DNA from: Pseudomonadota bacterium
GTDB taxonomy: Bacteria > Pseudomonadota > Alphaproteobacteria > Rhizobiales > Rhizobiaceae
Assembly: GCA_023399465.1 (NCBI GenBank)
Contig: JAEWPB010000177.1
Span: 11,720 to 75,719, forward strand
DNA: 64,000 nt
Direction: 5' to 3'
The translations under genes and the position numbers were made by a program. The notes under the pieces are model-generated. The model searched no databases, was not told the DNA's origin, and saw only the letters and a program-made list of their open reading frames with translations. Below, in pieces: positions 1 through 8,141 of this stretch; positions within the stretch are counted from its first letter, which is position 1, and every line of letters begins with the position of its first letter.

Positions 1-18
1 TCCAAGAGGAGCATATCC

Positions 19-846
19 ATGGCAGCAGCCGGGTCTAACGGGTTGACAAGAAAACTGTTTCTCGCCGCTCTCCTGAGTTCCGCCGTCACCGGTTGTGCAA
101 GCGTCGAATACACCTCCGAAGCAGACCTTAGCGCCGCCCAGACCGTGCTGCCGTTGCCGAAGCCAGACGCGATGGCCGCGGCGGGGACTGCGACCGATGC
201 CACGCTGCAGACGGCCGCCGCCACACAAGGCGACCCGGCTGCCGACGCACAGCAACAACTTGCCCAGACCGACGCTGCCGATATGTCCGGCATCGCCCCT
301 GCGGCTGCAGGCACGACGCAGCCGATGGCCGCTTCCTTTGCCGAAATGCCGCTGACGGCTGAAATGACCGCGATCCAGTCTGTGGTGCCGACGCCGCGCC
401 CGGGCACGCAGCTCGCATTTGCCGCGACCAACTCCCAGCTTCGCGCACTGTCCGCCATCGACACCCAGTCGAGCCCCAGCCCCGAAGCCGAGGCCGGGCG
501 CGCCAGCAGCCTCAATGGCCTGATCGCCAAATACGCCAAGCTTTACGGCGTGCCGGAGGAACTGGTGCATCGGGTCGTGCACCGCGAAAGCCGCTACAAT
601 CCAAAGGCCTACAGCCGCGGCAACTACGGCCTCATGCAGATCCGTTACAACACCGCCCGGGCCCTCGGCTATGATGGTCCGCCGGCCGGCCTCTTCGACG
701 CCGAGACCAACCTGCACTATGCGGTCAAGTATCTGCGCGGCGCATGGCTGGTCGCCGACAACAGCCACGACGGCGCCGTCGCCCTTTACTCCACCGGCTA
801 TTATTACGATGCCAAGCGCAAGGGCATGCTTCACCTGCTGAAGTGA
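19..846 (+). CDS. Lytic transglycosylase lipoprotein (SLT domain)
   Basis: The 275-residue product should cleave peptidoglycan glycan strands from the periplasmic face of the outer membrane. Residues 11-26 form a lipoprotein signal ending in the lipobox V-T-G-C, with Cys26 as the lipidation site. A long Ala/Pro/Thr-rich linker (about 30-160) follows. The C-terminal SLT domain (about 165-275) shows the catalytic glutamate in HRES (Glu190) and the signature YGLMQI at 203-208. A ribosome site, AGAGGAG, sits seven bases before the ATG, right at the window edge, so no upstream gene is visible. The domain family is clear. The substrate specificity and the exact class within the SLT superfamily are not. 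Confidence 0.88.
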   Translation: MAAAGSNGLTRKLFLAALLSSAVTGCASVEYTSEADLSAAQTVLPLPKPDAMAAAGTATDATLQTAAATQGDPAADAQQQLAQTDAADMSGIAPAAAGTTQPMAASFAEMPLTAEMTAIQSVVPTPRPGTQLAFAATNSQLRALSAIDTQSSPSPEAEAGRASSLNGLIAKYAKLYGVPEELVHRVVHRESRYNPKAYSRGNYGLMQIRYNTARALGYDGPPAGLFDAETNLHYAVKYLRGAWLVADNSHDGAVALYSTGYYYDAKRKGMLHLLK

Positions 847-865
847 TCCCTGCCGGCCCCGCCGG

Positions 866-2248
866 TCAATCCAACCGATCGATCACCGCTTTCAGCAGCA
901 CTTGCGGCCGGTAACCGAGCTTTCTCGGGGTCAGGCCCAGGCGCACGACGACGAGATTCTGTGACGGCACGATCGCCATCGTCTGGCCGTCATGGCCCTG
1001 CGCCCAGAAAACGTCTGCCGGCAGCCCGTTCGCCTCGCTGCGGCTGCCGTCAGGGCCGGTGAGCCACGCCTGCGCCTGCGTGTATCGCCCGTCGGAATGG
1101 GCGCTCGGAGTGCGCATCGCCGCCATGAACTCTTCCGGAAGCAGCCGGGTACCGTTCCAGATCCCGTCCTGCAGCAGCAACTGCCCGAAGCGCGCCCAGT
1201 CGCGCGCGGTGGCATAGAGGTAGGAACCGCCGACGAAGGTGCCGTGCGCATCCACCTCCAGCACCGCGCTTTCCATGCCCAGCGGATTGAACAGCGCCTG
1301 CCGTGGATAGGCGAGCGCCTCGCTCGGGTCGGCAAAGCGGTTCATCCAGATGCGGGAGAGCAGCAGGCTGGTTCCGGTCGAGTAGCGGAACTCGGCGCCA
1401 GGCGTTTTCTCCAGCGGCTTTTGCGCGGCAAAACCGGCCATGTCGGGCTCCAGATAGAGCATGCGCGTGACGTCGCTGACGTCGCCATAATTCTCGTTGA
1501 ATTCCAGGCCGGACTCCATGGCCATGAGTTCTGCAAGCGTGATTTCGGCGCGTTCGTCACCCTGCCATTCGGGAAGCAGGCCGCGGTCGGAAAAGTGCAT
1601 CCGCCCCTCTTCCATCAGTCGCCCGATGATCGCGGCATTGACCGTCTTGGCCATCGACCAGCCGAGCAGCGGCGTGTCGCGGTCGAAGCCGTCGCCATAG
1701 GTTTCGCCGACGATCTTCCCATCCTTGACCACGACGATGGCGCGCATCTGCGGTCCGGCAAGCGCTTCGTCGCTCAGGATCGCCTGCAGGCCTTGATCGA
1801 GGGAGGTCCCATCCGCCATCTCGCCCTGCGACCCTGATCCGCCGTTTGTAGCCTCTTGCTCCAAGGCCGGCATCGCCGACACTTCGGCCCGTGCGGCGGC
1901 CGGATCGTCACCCGGCGCGACCGCACAGCCGTAGCCCGGACGATAGACCGCCTCGACCGGCGCGAGAAAACCGAGAAAGCGGGCGGTAACGCTCGCACGC
2001 TCGCGTTCGACCTCGACCCCCACAAGTCTCAGCAGCGGATGGCCCGGCGCCTGCACGTCGAGACGCAGCACCTCCTCTGCATCGCGCTTCGCCAGGAAGA
2101 CGTTCGAGCACACGATCTTTGCCGCATAGCCGTCACCGACCCGCAGCTTTTGCGGCGGGAACGCGAACAGCCACAGGCCGAGGCCCAAAAGCGCTACGAC
2201 GAGCAGAGCCGCCAGCCGCCTGATCACGCGCAGGGTCTTTCCGGTCAT
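866..2248 (-). CDS. Serine hydrolase, beta-lactamase (class C) family
   Basis: A 460-residue membrane-anchored serine hydrolase of the AmpC/penicillin-binding-protein-like family. The ATG at 2248 was chosen over a longer frame because GGAGG precedes it closely and the protein then begins with a basic stretch and a hydrophobic anchor (about residues 8-28). The nucleophile motif S-M-A-K is at about 198-201, followed by Y-S-T in the place of the usual Y-x-N, and a late HDG motif (GHDGQT). The first 150 residues form an extra domain with no recognised family. Such proteins act as esterases, D-aminopeptidases or carboxypeptidases; the substrate here cannot be told. It is convergent with the upstream transglycosylase. 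Confidence 0.82.
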   Translation of the reverse strand: MTGKTLRVIRRLAALLVVALLGLGLWLFAFPPQKLRVGDGYAAKIVCSNVFLAKRDAEEVLRLDVQAPGHPLLRLVGVEVERERASVTARFLGFLAPVEAVYRPGYGCAVAPGDDPAAARAEVSAMPALEQEATNGGSGSQGEMADGTSLDQGLQAILSDEALAGPQMRAIVVVKDGKIVGETYGDGFDRDTPLLGWSMAKTVNAAIIGRLMEEGRMHFSDRGLLPEWQGDERAEITLAELMAMESGLEFNENYGDVSDVTRMLYLEPDMAGFAAQKPLEKTPGAEFRYSTGTSLLLSRIWMNRFADPSEALAYPRQALFNPLGMESAVLEVDAHGTFVGGSYLYATARDWARFGQLLLQDGIWNGTRLLPEEFMAAMRTPSAHSDGRYTQAQAWLTGPDGSRSEANGLPADVFWAQGHDGQTMAIVPSQNLVVVRLGLTPRKLGYRPQVLLKAVIDRLD

Positions 2249-2421
2249 CTTGCCTCCGGTGCATCCCGTTCCGTCACCCCAAAACTGTATCCGGCGCGGC
2301 AGCGATTTCAAGCTCGCGCTGCCTTTGGAAGCGCCAGCCTTCGGATATCCACCGCGGCCGTCACACAGTTGTGTCAATGGACTTCTACACGCGATGCATC
2401 AGCAACGGATGGCAAAACCCC

Positions 2422-3669
2422 ATGCCCCAGACGGCTTCAGATGAAAGCTTCCGCCGCAACAGGAAACTCAAGGATGCCCTTCTCCAACACCGCGCATTAT
2501 CGTTCGCCGGGCTTTCCGAACGACTGTTCGGCCTGCTCTTTTCCGGCATGGTCTATCCGCAGATATGGGAAGATCCCGAAGTCGACATGCGGGCGATGGA
2601 CCTGCAGCCCCATCATCGGATCGTCACCATTGCCTCCGGCGGCTGCAACATGCTCGCCTATCTGTCGCGGAGGCCGGCGCGCATCGATGTCGTCGACCTC
2701 AACCCGCATCACGTCGCGCTCAACCGGTTGAAGCTCGCCGCTTTCCGTCACCTTCCCGGCCATGGCGACGTGCAACGGCTGTTCGGGCGCGAAAACGTCG
2801 CCACCAACAGCAGGTCCTACGAAATTTTCATCGCTCCCAATCTGGATCCGGTTACCCGGAGATACTGGGACGGCAGCGATCTCACCGGCAGGCGCCGGAT
2901 CACGGTATTCGACCGCAATATCTACAGGACCGGCCTTCTTGGACGCTGCATCGGTTTGGGTCATCTGCTCGCCCGCCTGCATGGCGTCGACCTTGGCAAA
3001 CTGGCGCAGGCGCGAACGCTCGAGGAGCAGCGCCGGTTCTTCGACGAACGGATCGCGCCGCTCTTCGACAAGAGACTGATCAAGTGGCTCACCAGCCGCA
3101 AGAGCTCGATGTTCGGTCTCGGCATCCCTCCGCAACAATTCGACGAGCTTGCGAGCCTTGCCGATGGCAAGTCGCTCGCCCCGGTATTGCGCGAGCGGCT
3201 GCAAAAGCTCCTCTGCCACTTTCCGCTTAAGGAAAACTACTTCGCCTGGCAGGCGTTCGCCCGGCGCTATCCCTCGGCGCAGGAAGGGGTGCTGCCGACC
3301 TATCTCAAGCCGGAACATCACGACGCAATTCGCGCATGCGCCGATCGGGTGGCCGTGCACCACGCAAGCTTTACCGAGCTTCTGTCCGGCCGGCCGGCCG
3401 CATCGGCTGACCGCTACGTCCTGCTCGACGCCCAGGACTGGATGACCGATGCTCAGCTCAATGCACTCTGGACCGAGATCACCCGGACGGCCGCTCCCGA
3501 TGCCCGGGTCATTTTCCGCACTGCCGCGATCAGAAGCGTGATCGAAGGGCGGCTTTCGCCTGCCATACGCGAACAGTGGAACTATCTCGAAGACCGGTCA
3601 CGGGAACTGAATGCCCAGGATCGCTCCGCGATCTACGGCGGGTTCCATATCTATGAGAAGCGCACCTGA
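2422..3669 (+). CDS. btaA: BtaA, S-adenosylmethionine:diacylglycerol 3-amino-3-carboxypropyltransferase
   Basis: This enzyme moves the 3-amino-3-carboxypropyl group of S-adenosylmethionine to diacylglycerol, the first step of the betaine lipid DGTS that replaces phospholipid under phosphate limitation. The 415-residue protein has the family pattern (LFSGMVYPQIWEDP near the N terminus, ASGGCNMLAYL for nucleotide binding, DVVDLNPHH). The frame is open back to a GTG at 2371. The ATG at 2422 is preferred because the protein then begins just before the conserved KLKDALLQH segment and has the family's usual length. It overlaps btaB by one base (TGATG), so the two are translationally coupled. No pho box was identified in the short upstream region, but one was not searched for rigorously. 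Confidence 0.9.
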   Translation: MPQTASDESFRRNRKLKDALLQHRALSFAGLSERLFGLLFSGMVYPQIWEDPEVDMRAMDLQPHHRIVTIASGGCNMLAYLSRRPARIDVVDLNPHHVALNRLKLAAFRHLPGHGDVQRLFGRENVATNSRSYEIFIAPNLDPVTRRYWDGSDLTGRRRITVFDRNIYRTGLLGRCIGLGHLLARLHGVDLGKLAQARTLEEQRRFFDERIAPLFDKRLIKWLTSRKSSMFGLGIPPQQFDELASLADGKSLAPVLRERLQKLLCHFPLKENYFAWQAFARRYPSAQEGVLPTYLKPEHHDAIRACADRVAVHHASFTELLSGRPAASADRYVLLDAQDWMTDAQLNALWTEITRTAAPDARVIFRTAAIRSVIEGRLSPAIREQWNYLEDRSRELNAQDRSAIYGGFHIYEKRT

Positions 3670-4337
3670 TGTCGATCGAAGCGAGCGACGCGATCCCTGT
3701 CGCCGAACATGCAGTGCGGATGGACCGTATGTATCGCCATCAGCGGCACATCTACGACCTCACCCGCAAATATTACCTGCTCGGTCGGGACCGGATGATC
3801 GCCGGCCTTGCCGTTCCGCCCGGAGGCAGCCTGCTTGAAATCGGCTGCGGTACCGGCCGAAACCTCGTGCAGGCTCGCCGGGTCTATCCGACCGCTCGTC
3901 TTTATGGCCTCGACATCTCGTCCGAAATGCTCGCTTCGGCCCGGAAGAACTTCCGGTCACAGACCAATGCCCCGGTTTTCGCGGTTGCCGATGCCACCAG
4001 CTTTTCCCCGGCCAATTTCGGCACCTCGGGCTTCGACCGCGTGATGATCTCCTATGCCCTGTCGATGATACCCGACTGGCAAAAGGCGATCGACAGCGGG
4101 CTCGCGGCTGTCAATCCCGGAGGATCGCTGCATATCGTCGACTTCGGCCAGCAGGAGCAGCTGCCGCGCTGGTCCGCCGCGATGCTGAAGGCCTGGCTTG
4201 CCCGTTTCCACGTGACGCCGCGCGCCGATCTCGAGGCAGTGCTACGCCAACACGCCGAAATCCATGACGCCAGCATGGTCTTTAATCGTATCCGTCGCGG
4301 CTACGCCTGGCACGCGATCATCACCAAGAGCGGTTAA
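3669..4337 (+). CDS. btaB: BtaB, diacylglycerylhomoserine N-methyltransferase
   Basis: The 222-residue class I methyltransferase carries out the three N-methylations that turn diacylglycerylhomoserine into DGTS. The S-adenosylmethionine site LLEIGCGTGRN lies at about residues 55-65, followed by GLDISSEML and the later YALSMIPDW segment. The assignment as BtaB rather than a generic methyltransferase rests on its coupling with btaA: its ATG overlaps the btaA stop. The C terminus is compact and has no added domain. The two-gene unit ends here; no strong terminator is visible before the next gene. Confidence 0.9.
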   Translation: MSIEASDAIPVAEHAVRMDRMYRHQRHIYDLTRKYYLLGRDRMIAGLAVPPGGSLLEIGCGTGRNLVQARRVYPTARLYGLDISSEMLASARKNFRSQTNAPVFAVADATSFSPANFGTSGFDRVMISYALSMIPDWQKAIDSGLAAVNPGGSLHIVDFGQQEQLPRWSAAMLKAWLARFHVTPRADLEAVLRQHAEIHDASMVFNRIRRGYAWHAIITKSG

Positions 4338-4466
4338 ACTTATACTTGCAATAACCGAATATTTACGATGATGTGCTGAAAAAGTGAGGGAGATGATCCG
4401 GGAACGCTGCCGTTCAAAACGCCGCTGCCCGGATAGAAAATTCATTAGTATCAGTATGGATAGTTC

Positions 4467-5249
4467 ATGCGGCGTTTCTTTCCGGCACTCCTGCCGTTGG
4501 CGATGATTCTCGGCGGCTGCACGACAAGCGCCTACGATCTGCTGGAAACGGCGTCGGTCTCCCCGCCCCGCTACGAGGACAAGGATCCGCAGGACTTCGG
4601 CGACAAGCACCCGCATCGCTATCCCGTGCATGGCATCGACGTGTCGAAGTGGCAGGGCGAGATCGAGTGGCAGAAGGTCAAGGATTCCGGTGTTTCCTTC
4701 GCCTTCATCAAGGCGACCGAAGGCAAGGATCTGCTCGACAACCGCTTCCACGAATACTGGCAGCGTGCCAATACCGTCGGCATCCCGCACGCCCCCTATC
4801 ATTTCTACTATTTCTGCTCGACAGCCGACGAGCAGGCCGACTGGTTCATCCAGAACGTGCCGAAGGCATCGATGGACCTGCCGCCGGTGCTCGACGTCGA
4901 ATGGAACGGGGAATCGAAGACCTGCCGCACCCGCCCCGCCCCCGAGGTCGTGCGCAGCGAGATGCAGCGCTTCATGGACCGTCTCCAGGCCCATTACGGC
5001 AAGCGGCCGATCATCTACACCTCCGTCGATTTCCACCGCGACAATCTCGTCGGCCATTTCGAGAACCATCATTTCTGGGTGCGCTCGGTCGCTGCCCACC
5101 CCGAGAAGACCTATGACCAGCGCCGCTGGGCCTTCTGGCAGTACACGTCCACGGCCGTCGTTCCCGGCATTCCGGGCCTCACCGACATCAATGTCTTCGC
5201 GGGCTCGCCGAAGAACTGGAAGAAGTGGGTCGCCTCCGTCTCGAAGTGA
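4467..5249 (+). CDS. Glycoside hydrolase family 25 lysozyme-like lipoprotein
   Basis: A 260-residue predicted lipoprotein with an N-acetylmuramidase (GH25) fold. The signal peptide ends in L-G-G-C with Cys18 as lipidation site. The GH25 domain runs from about residue 54 to the end: HGIDVSKWQG carries the first catalytic-site Asp (Asp58), and VLDVEW carries the Asp143/Glu145 pair. AFIKATEG and APYHFYYF are other family hallmarks. GH25 enzymes cut the beta-1,4 bond between N-acetylmuramic acid and N-acetylglucosamine. In Gram-negative cells a lipid-anchored copy suggests envelope remodelling rather than attack on others. It stands alone, about 130 bases after btaB. Confidence 0.87.
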   Translation: MRRFFPALLPLAMILGGCTTSAYDLLETASVSPPRYEDKDPQDFGDKHPHRYPVHGIDVSKWQGEIEWQKVKDSGVSFAFIKATEGKDLLDNRFHEYWQRANTVGIPHAPYHFYYFCSTADEQADWFIQNVPKASMDLPPVLDVEWNGESKTCRTRPAPEVVRSEMQRFMDRLQAHYGKRPIIYTSVDFHRDNLVGHFENHHFWVRSVAAHPEKTYDQRRWAFWQYTSTAVVPGIPGLTDINVFAGSPKNWKKWVASVSK

Positions 5250-5428
5250 CATCGGCCCCGCCCGTCCAGCCTAACCGTTTCCCGGTTCCATGACATAGCA
5301 AACGTCTTTCGAGACCCTGCGTCTGTGGCGAACTGACACGCGGGCGTAAACGCTCGCCGATATTTCTTGCAACCGTCACAATGTTCTGGAAAAGCACACC
5401 AACTCTATCGATCAGAAGGATCACCGGA

Positions 5429-6619
5429 ATGTCTCGCCCGCTTGCCCGCCGCATCGCCCTTGCGATGTGCTTCACGTCCTTTCTCGCAACCTCTGCCGCC
5501 GCCCAGAGCTGCGGCGGCGATCTTGCGACCTTCCTCGAAGGCGTGAAGCAGGAAGCGGTGGCGGCCGGCGTCTCGCCCGAGGCCGTGGATCGCACCCTTG
5601 CCGGCGCCCAGATCAACGAGAAGGTACTCAGCCGCGACCGCGCCCAGGGCGTGTTCCGCCAGACCTTCCTCGAATTCTCGCAGCGCACCGTCAGCCAGGC
5701 ACGCCTGGATATCGGCCGGCAGAAGATGAAGCAGTACGCCGACGTCTTCCAGCGCGCCGAGGAGGAATTCGGGGTGCCCGCCGGCGTGATCACCGCCTTC
5801 TGGGCGATGGAAACCGATTTCGGCGCCGTGCAAGGCGACTTCAATACCCGCGACGCGCTGGTGACGCTGGCGCATGACTGCCGGCGGCCTGAACTGTTCC
5901 GTCCCCAGTTGATCGCCTTGACCCAGTTGGTCGAGCACGCCGACTTCGATCCGGCGACCGGCACCGGCGCCTGGGCCGGCGAGATCGGCCAGGTGCAGAT
6001 GCTGCCCAAGGACATCATCGCCTATGGCGTCGACGGCGACGGCGACGGCCACGTTCGCCTGAAGGACAGCGCCCCCGATGCGATCCTGACGGCGGCGAAG
6101 TTCATCCAGAGCCTCGGCTTCCGCAAGGGCGAGCCGTGGATCCAGGAAGTCACCCTCCCCGACAACCTGCCTTGGGAAAAGACCGGCCTTGGCGGCACGC
6201 TGCGCGCCGGCGACTGGTTCGCCGAGGGCGTACAGCCCCGCGACGGCAACACCGCCTTCGCCAACCTGCCGGCGGCGCTCATCCTGCCGCAGGGGCGCAA
6301 GGGCACGGCCTTCCTCACCTACCCCAATTTCGGCGTCTACCTCGAGTGGAACAAGTCCTTCATCTACACCACCTCGGCGGCCTATTTCGCGACGCGCCTG
6401 ATGGGCGCCGAGACCTACCTGAAGGGTCAGCCGGAAGCCGGCCTTGACGATACGGCAATGCGCGACCTGCAGACGAAGCTGCAAGCCCTCGGCCACGACG
6501 TCGGCAAGATCGACGGCATTCTCGGCGCGGGCACCCGCGTTGCCATCCAGAAGGAGCAGCAGCGCCTCGGCATGCCGGCGGACGGCTGGGCGACCCCGCA
6601 ACTGCTGAACGCCCTCTGA
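5429..6619 (+). CDS. Lytic murein transglycosylase, MltB type, with peptidoglycan-binding domain
   Basis: A periplasmic lytic transglycosylase of the MltB/SLT_2 family, 396 residues. The ATG at 5429 is preferred to an open frame from 5381 because AGAAGG lies about nine bases before it and the protein then begins with a Sec signal peptide (basic MSRPLARR, hydrophobic core, AAAQS cleavage region). The catalytic core contains AFWAMETDFG, whose Glu is the expected acid, and GEIGQVQMLP. The last 55 residues form a PG_binding_1 domain (MRDLQTKLQALGHDVG to QLLNAL). A terminator follows directly, so the gene is probably monocistronic. Confidence 0.9.
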   Translation: MSRPLARRIALAMCFTSFLATSAAAQSCGGDLATFLEGVKQEAVAAGVSPEAVDRTLAGAQINEKVLSRDRAQGVFRQTFLEFSQRTVSQARLDIGRQKMKQYADVFQRAEEEFGVPAGVITAFWAMETDFGAVQGDFNTRDALVTLAHDCRRPELFRPQLIALTQLVEHADFDPATGTGAWAGEIGQVQMLPKDIIAYGVDGDGDGHVRLKDSAPDAILTAAKFIQSLGFRKGEPWIQEVTLPDNLPWEKTGLGGTLRAGDWFAEGVQPRDGNTAFANLPAALILPQGRKGTAFLTYPNFGVYLEWNKSFIYTTSAAYFATRLMGAETYLKGQPEAGLDDTAMRDLQTKLQALGHDVGKIDGILGAGTRVAIQKEQQRLGMPADGWATPQLLNAL

Positions 6620-6651
6620 TCGGCGCAAACAGGCATAGCCCAAAAACAAGG

Positions 6652-6686
6652 AACCGCAGTCGCCCGCCCGGCGTCTGCGGTTTTTC
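6652..6686 (+). terminator. Rho-independent terminator after the MltB-type gene
   Basis: The stem AACCGCAG pairs with CTGCGGTT and continues inward through CGCC/GGCG with one T-T mismatch. A run of five T follows at once. It lies 33 bases after the stop of the transglycosylase gene. Confidence 0.8.
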
Positions 6687-7027
6687 TTTGCCTGCATGCG
6701 CCGCAAAATCACCCTGATTCCACAGCTGTGCCGATTTCGGATGCCGGCCCGTCCCCGCTCACCGATGAGAAATCGCAAACGTCTGGTTTAAAAGAGAAAG
6801 TTCCGGCCCATCTTCCGATTGTACCGGCGGTGGCGGAGTTGCCCCCGCGTTAACCGACTGTTAATTTGCGAAAATAATTTGTGAACATTTTTAAGTTATG
6901 TTTTTCAATAACTTAAGAAATTTTCCCACAGGAAAACGTCGTCTGTTCCCGCGGTGCAACACAAAATGCGCTTCCAAATGGCCGTAAGTTCGACATATCA
7001 TTTAACGGTAAACACAAGGAGGCAGAC
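6687..7027. other. AT-rich intergenic region with an inverted repeat
   Basis: About 340 bases without a protein-coding frame of convincing quality. The part from about 6850 to 6930 is much richer in A and T than the surroundings. An inverted repeat lies at 6891-6916 with 9-base arms (TTAAGTTAT and ATAACTTAA) and an 8-base spacer. It could be the promoter region of the small-protein gene at 7028 or an RNA structure. Nothing else is recognisable. Confidence 0.5.
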
Positions 7028-7105
7028 ATGGGACTGACTCATTCAATCAACGTCCTATTGCTCAGCGCGGCGTTTGTGTTCGTTGCTGCCATGCTGTTCA
7101 TCTGA
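7028..7105 (+). CDS. 25-residue single-span membrane peptide
   Basis: A very short gene beginning with ATG at 7028 and ending with TGA at 7103-7105. A full-strength ribosome site, AAGGAGG, lies just before the start. The peptide starts MGLTHSIN and then is almost wholly hydrophobic (VLLLSAAFVFVAAMLFI), a single transmembrane segment that runs to the last residue. It is flanked by its own upstream AT-rich region and a terminator at 7177-7217, so it is a separate transcription unit. Function unknown. The strong ribosome site and the complete span make chance unlikely, but no translation evidence is available. Confidence 0.7.
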   Translation: MGLTHSINVLLLSAAFVFVAAMLFI

Positions 7106-7176
7106 ACGGCCGACAGTGGAAGTCCAGGGCGGTCGGAAGGACTTTAAGACCGCTTGACCCTTAAGTCGTAGACAAG

Positions 7177-7217
7177 AACAGGCGCAGGACACCGGAAGGT
7201 GGCTGCGCCTGTTTTCT
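7177..7217 (+). terminator. Terminator between the small gene and metF
   Basis: A perfect 11-base stem (AACAGGCGCAG at 7177-7187, CTGCGCCTGTT at 7203-7213) with a 15-base loop, followed on the plus strand by TTC TC. On the minus strand it lies 15 bases beyond the metF stop, with a poorer T tract, so it may serve both directions. Confidence 0.7.
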
Positions 7218-7231
7218 CGAGAAGTTTGCGT

Positions 7232-8140
7232 TCAGGCAGCTGCGCCGGCAAGGGCCTTGCGGCTGCGCTCCAGTCCCAGCCGCTCCAGTACGGCCGAGGT
7301 CAGTGGCGACCGGTTCATCGTGTAGATGTGGAATTCGCTGATGCCGAGCCGGACCAGATCGGCGATCTGCCCGGCGGCGATTTCGGCCGCAACGCGGGCG
7401 CGCTCGGCAGGCTTGTCCTCGGTACCGGCGAAACGCTCGTCGAGCCATGACGGCACCGATGAGCCGCAGGCGCCGGCAAAGCGCTTCAGCTGTGTCAGGT
7501 TCTGGATGGGCATGATGCCCGGGACGATCGGAATGTTGATGCCGGCCGCCCTCACCCGCTCGAGATAGCGCGCGAAGACGTCATTGTCGAAGAAGAACTG
7601 GGTCAGGGCCCGATCGGCACCGTTGTCAACCTTACGCTTCAGCATGTCGATATCGGCGTCCACGTCCCGGCTCTCCGGATGCTTTTCCGGATAGGCCGAT
7701 ACGGATATCTCGAAATCGGCGATGCCCTTCAGTGCGCCGGCAAGTTCCGCGGCATTGGCATATCCGCCGGGGAACGGCTGGTAGGAAGCGCCCACGCCTT
7801 CCGACGGATCCCCGCGCAGGGCAACGAAGTGGGTCACCCCGATCGCACGGAACTCCTCGACGACAGCATGCACCTCCTCGCGGGTCGCCCCAACGCAGGT
7901 CAGGTGCGAGGCCGTCTTCAGCGGCGTATCGCCGAGCAGACGGCGCACGGTCGAAAGCGTCGGCGCCTTGGTCGAACCGCCCGCACCATAGGTGACCGAA
8001 ACGAATTCCGGATTCCAGTCGATAAGATCCGCCACGGTTGCCCACAGCTGAGCCTCCATCTCTTCGGCCTTCGGGGGAAAGAACTCGAAGGAAATTCGAA
8101 GTTCGGCGCGCTCGGCAGCGCTCAGCGGGGCAAAGGTCAT
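7232..8140 (-). CDS. metF: Methylenetetrahydrofolate reductase
   Basis: MetF reduces 5,10-methylenetetrahydrofolate to 5-methyltetrahydrofolate with a flavin, supplying the methyl group used by MetH. The 302-residue product has the N-terminal ISFEFFPPK segment with the catalytic Glu, FVSVTYGAGGST, HLTCVGATREEV, and ALRGDPS, all typical of the family. The length fits the bacterial single-domain enzyme. The ATG at 8140 was chosen because it falls one base after the stop of the ArsR-methyltransferase gene (8142); this tight arrangement indicates co-transcription. metH is also in the window (51.3-55.1 kb) behind a matching operator. Confidence 0.93.
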   Translation of the reverse strand: MTFAPLSAAERAELRISFEFFPPKAEEMEAQLWATVADLIDWNPEFVSVTYGAGGSTKAPTLSTVRRLLGDTPLKTASHLTCVGATREEVHAVVEEFRAIGVTHFVALRGDPSEGVGASYQPFPGGYANAAELAGALKGIADFEISVSAYPEKHPESRDVDADIDMLKRKVDNGADRALTQFFFDNDVFARYLERVRAAGINIPIVPGIMPIQNLTQLKRFAGACGSSVPSWLDERFAGTEDKPAERARVAAEIAAGQIADLVRLGISEFHIYTMNRSPLTSAVLERLGLERSRKALAGAAA

Positions 8141-8141
8141 T

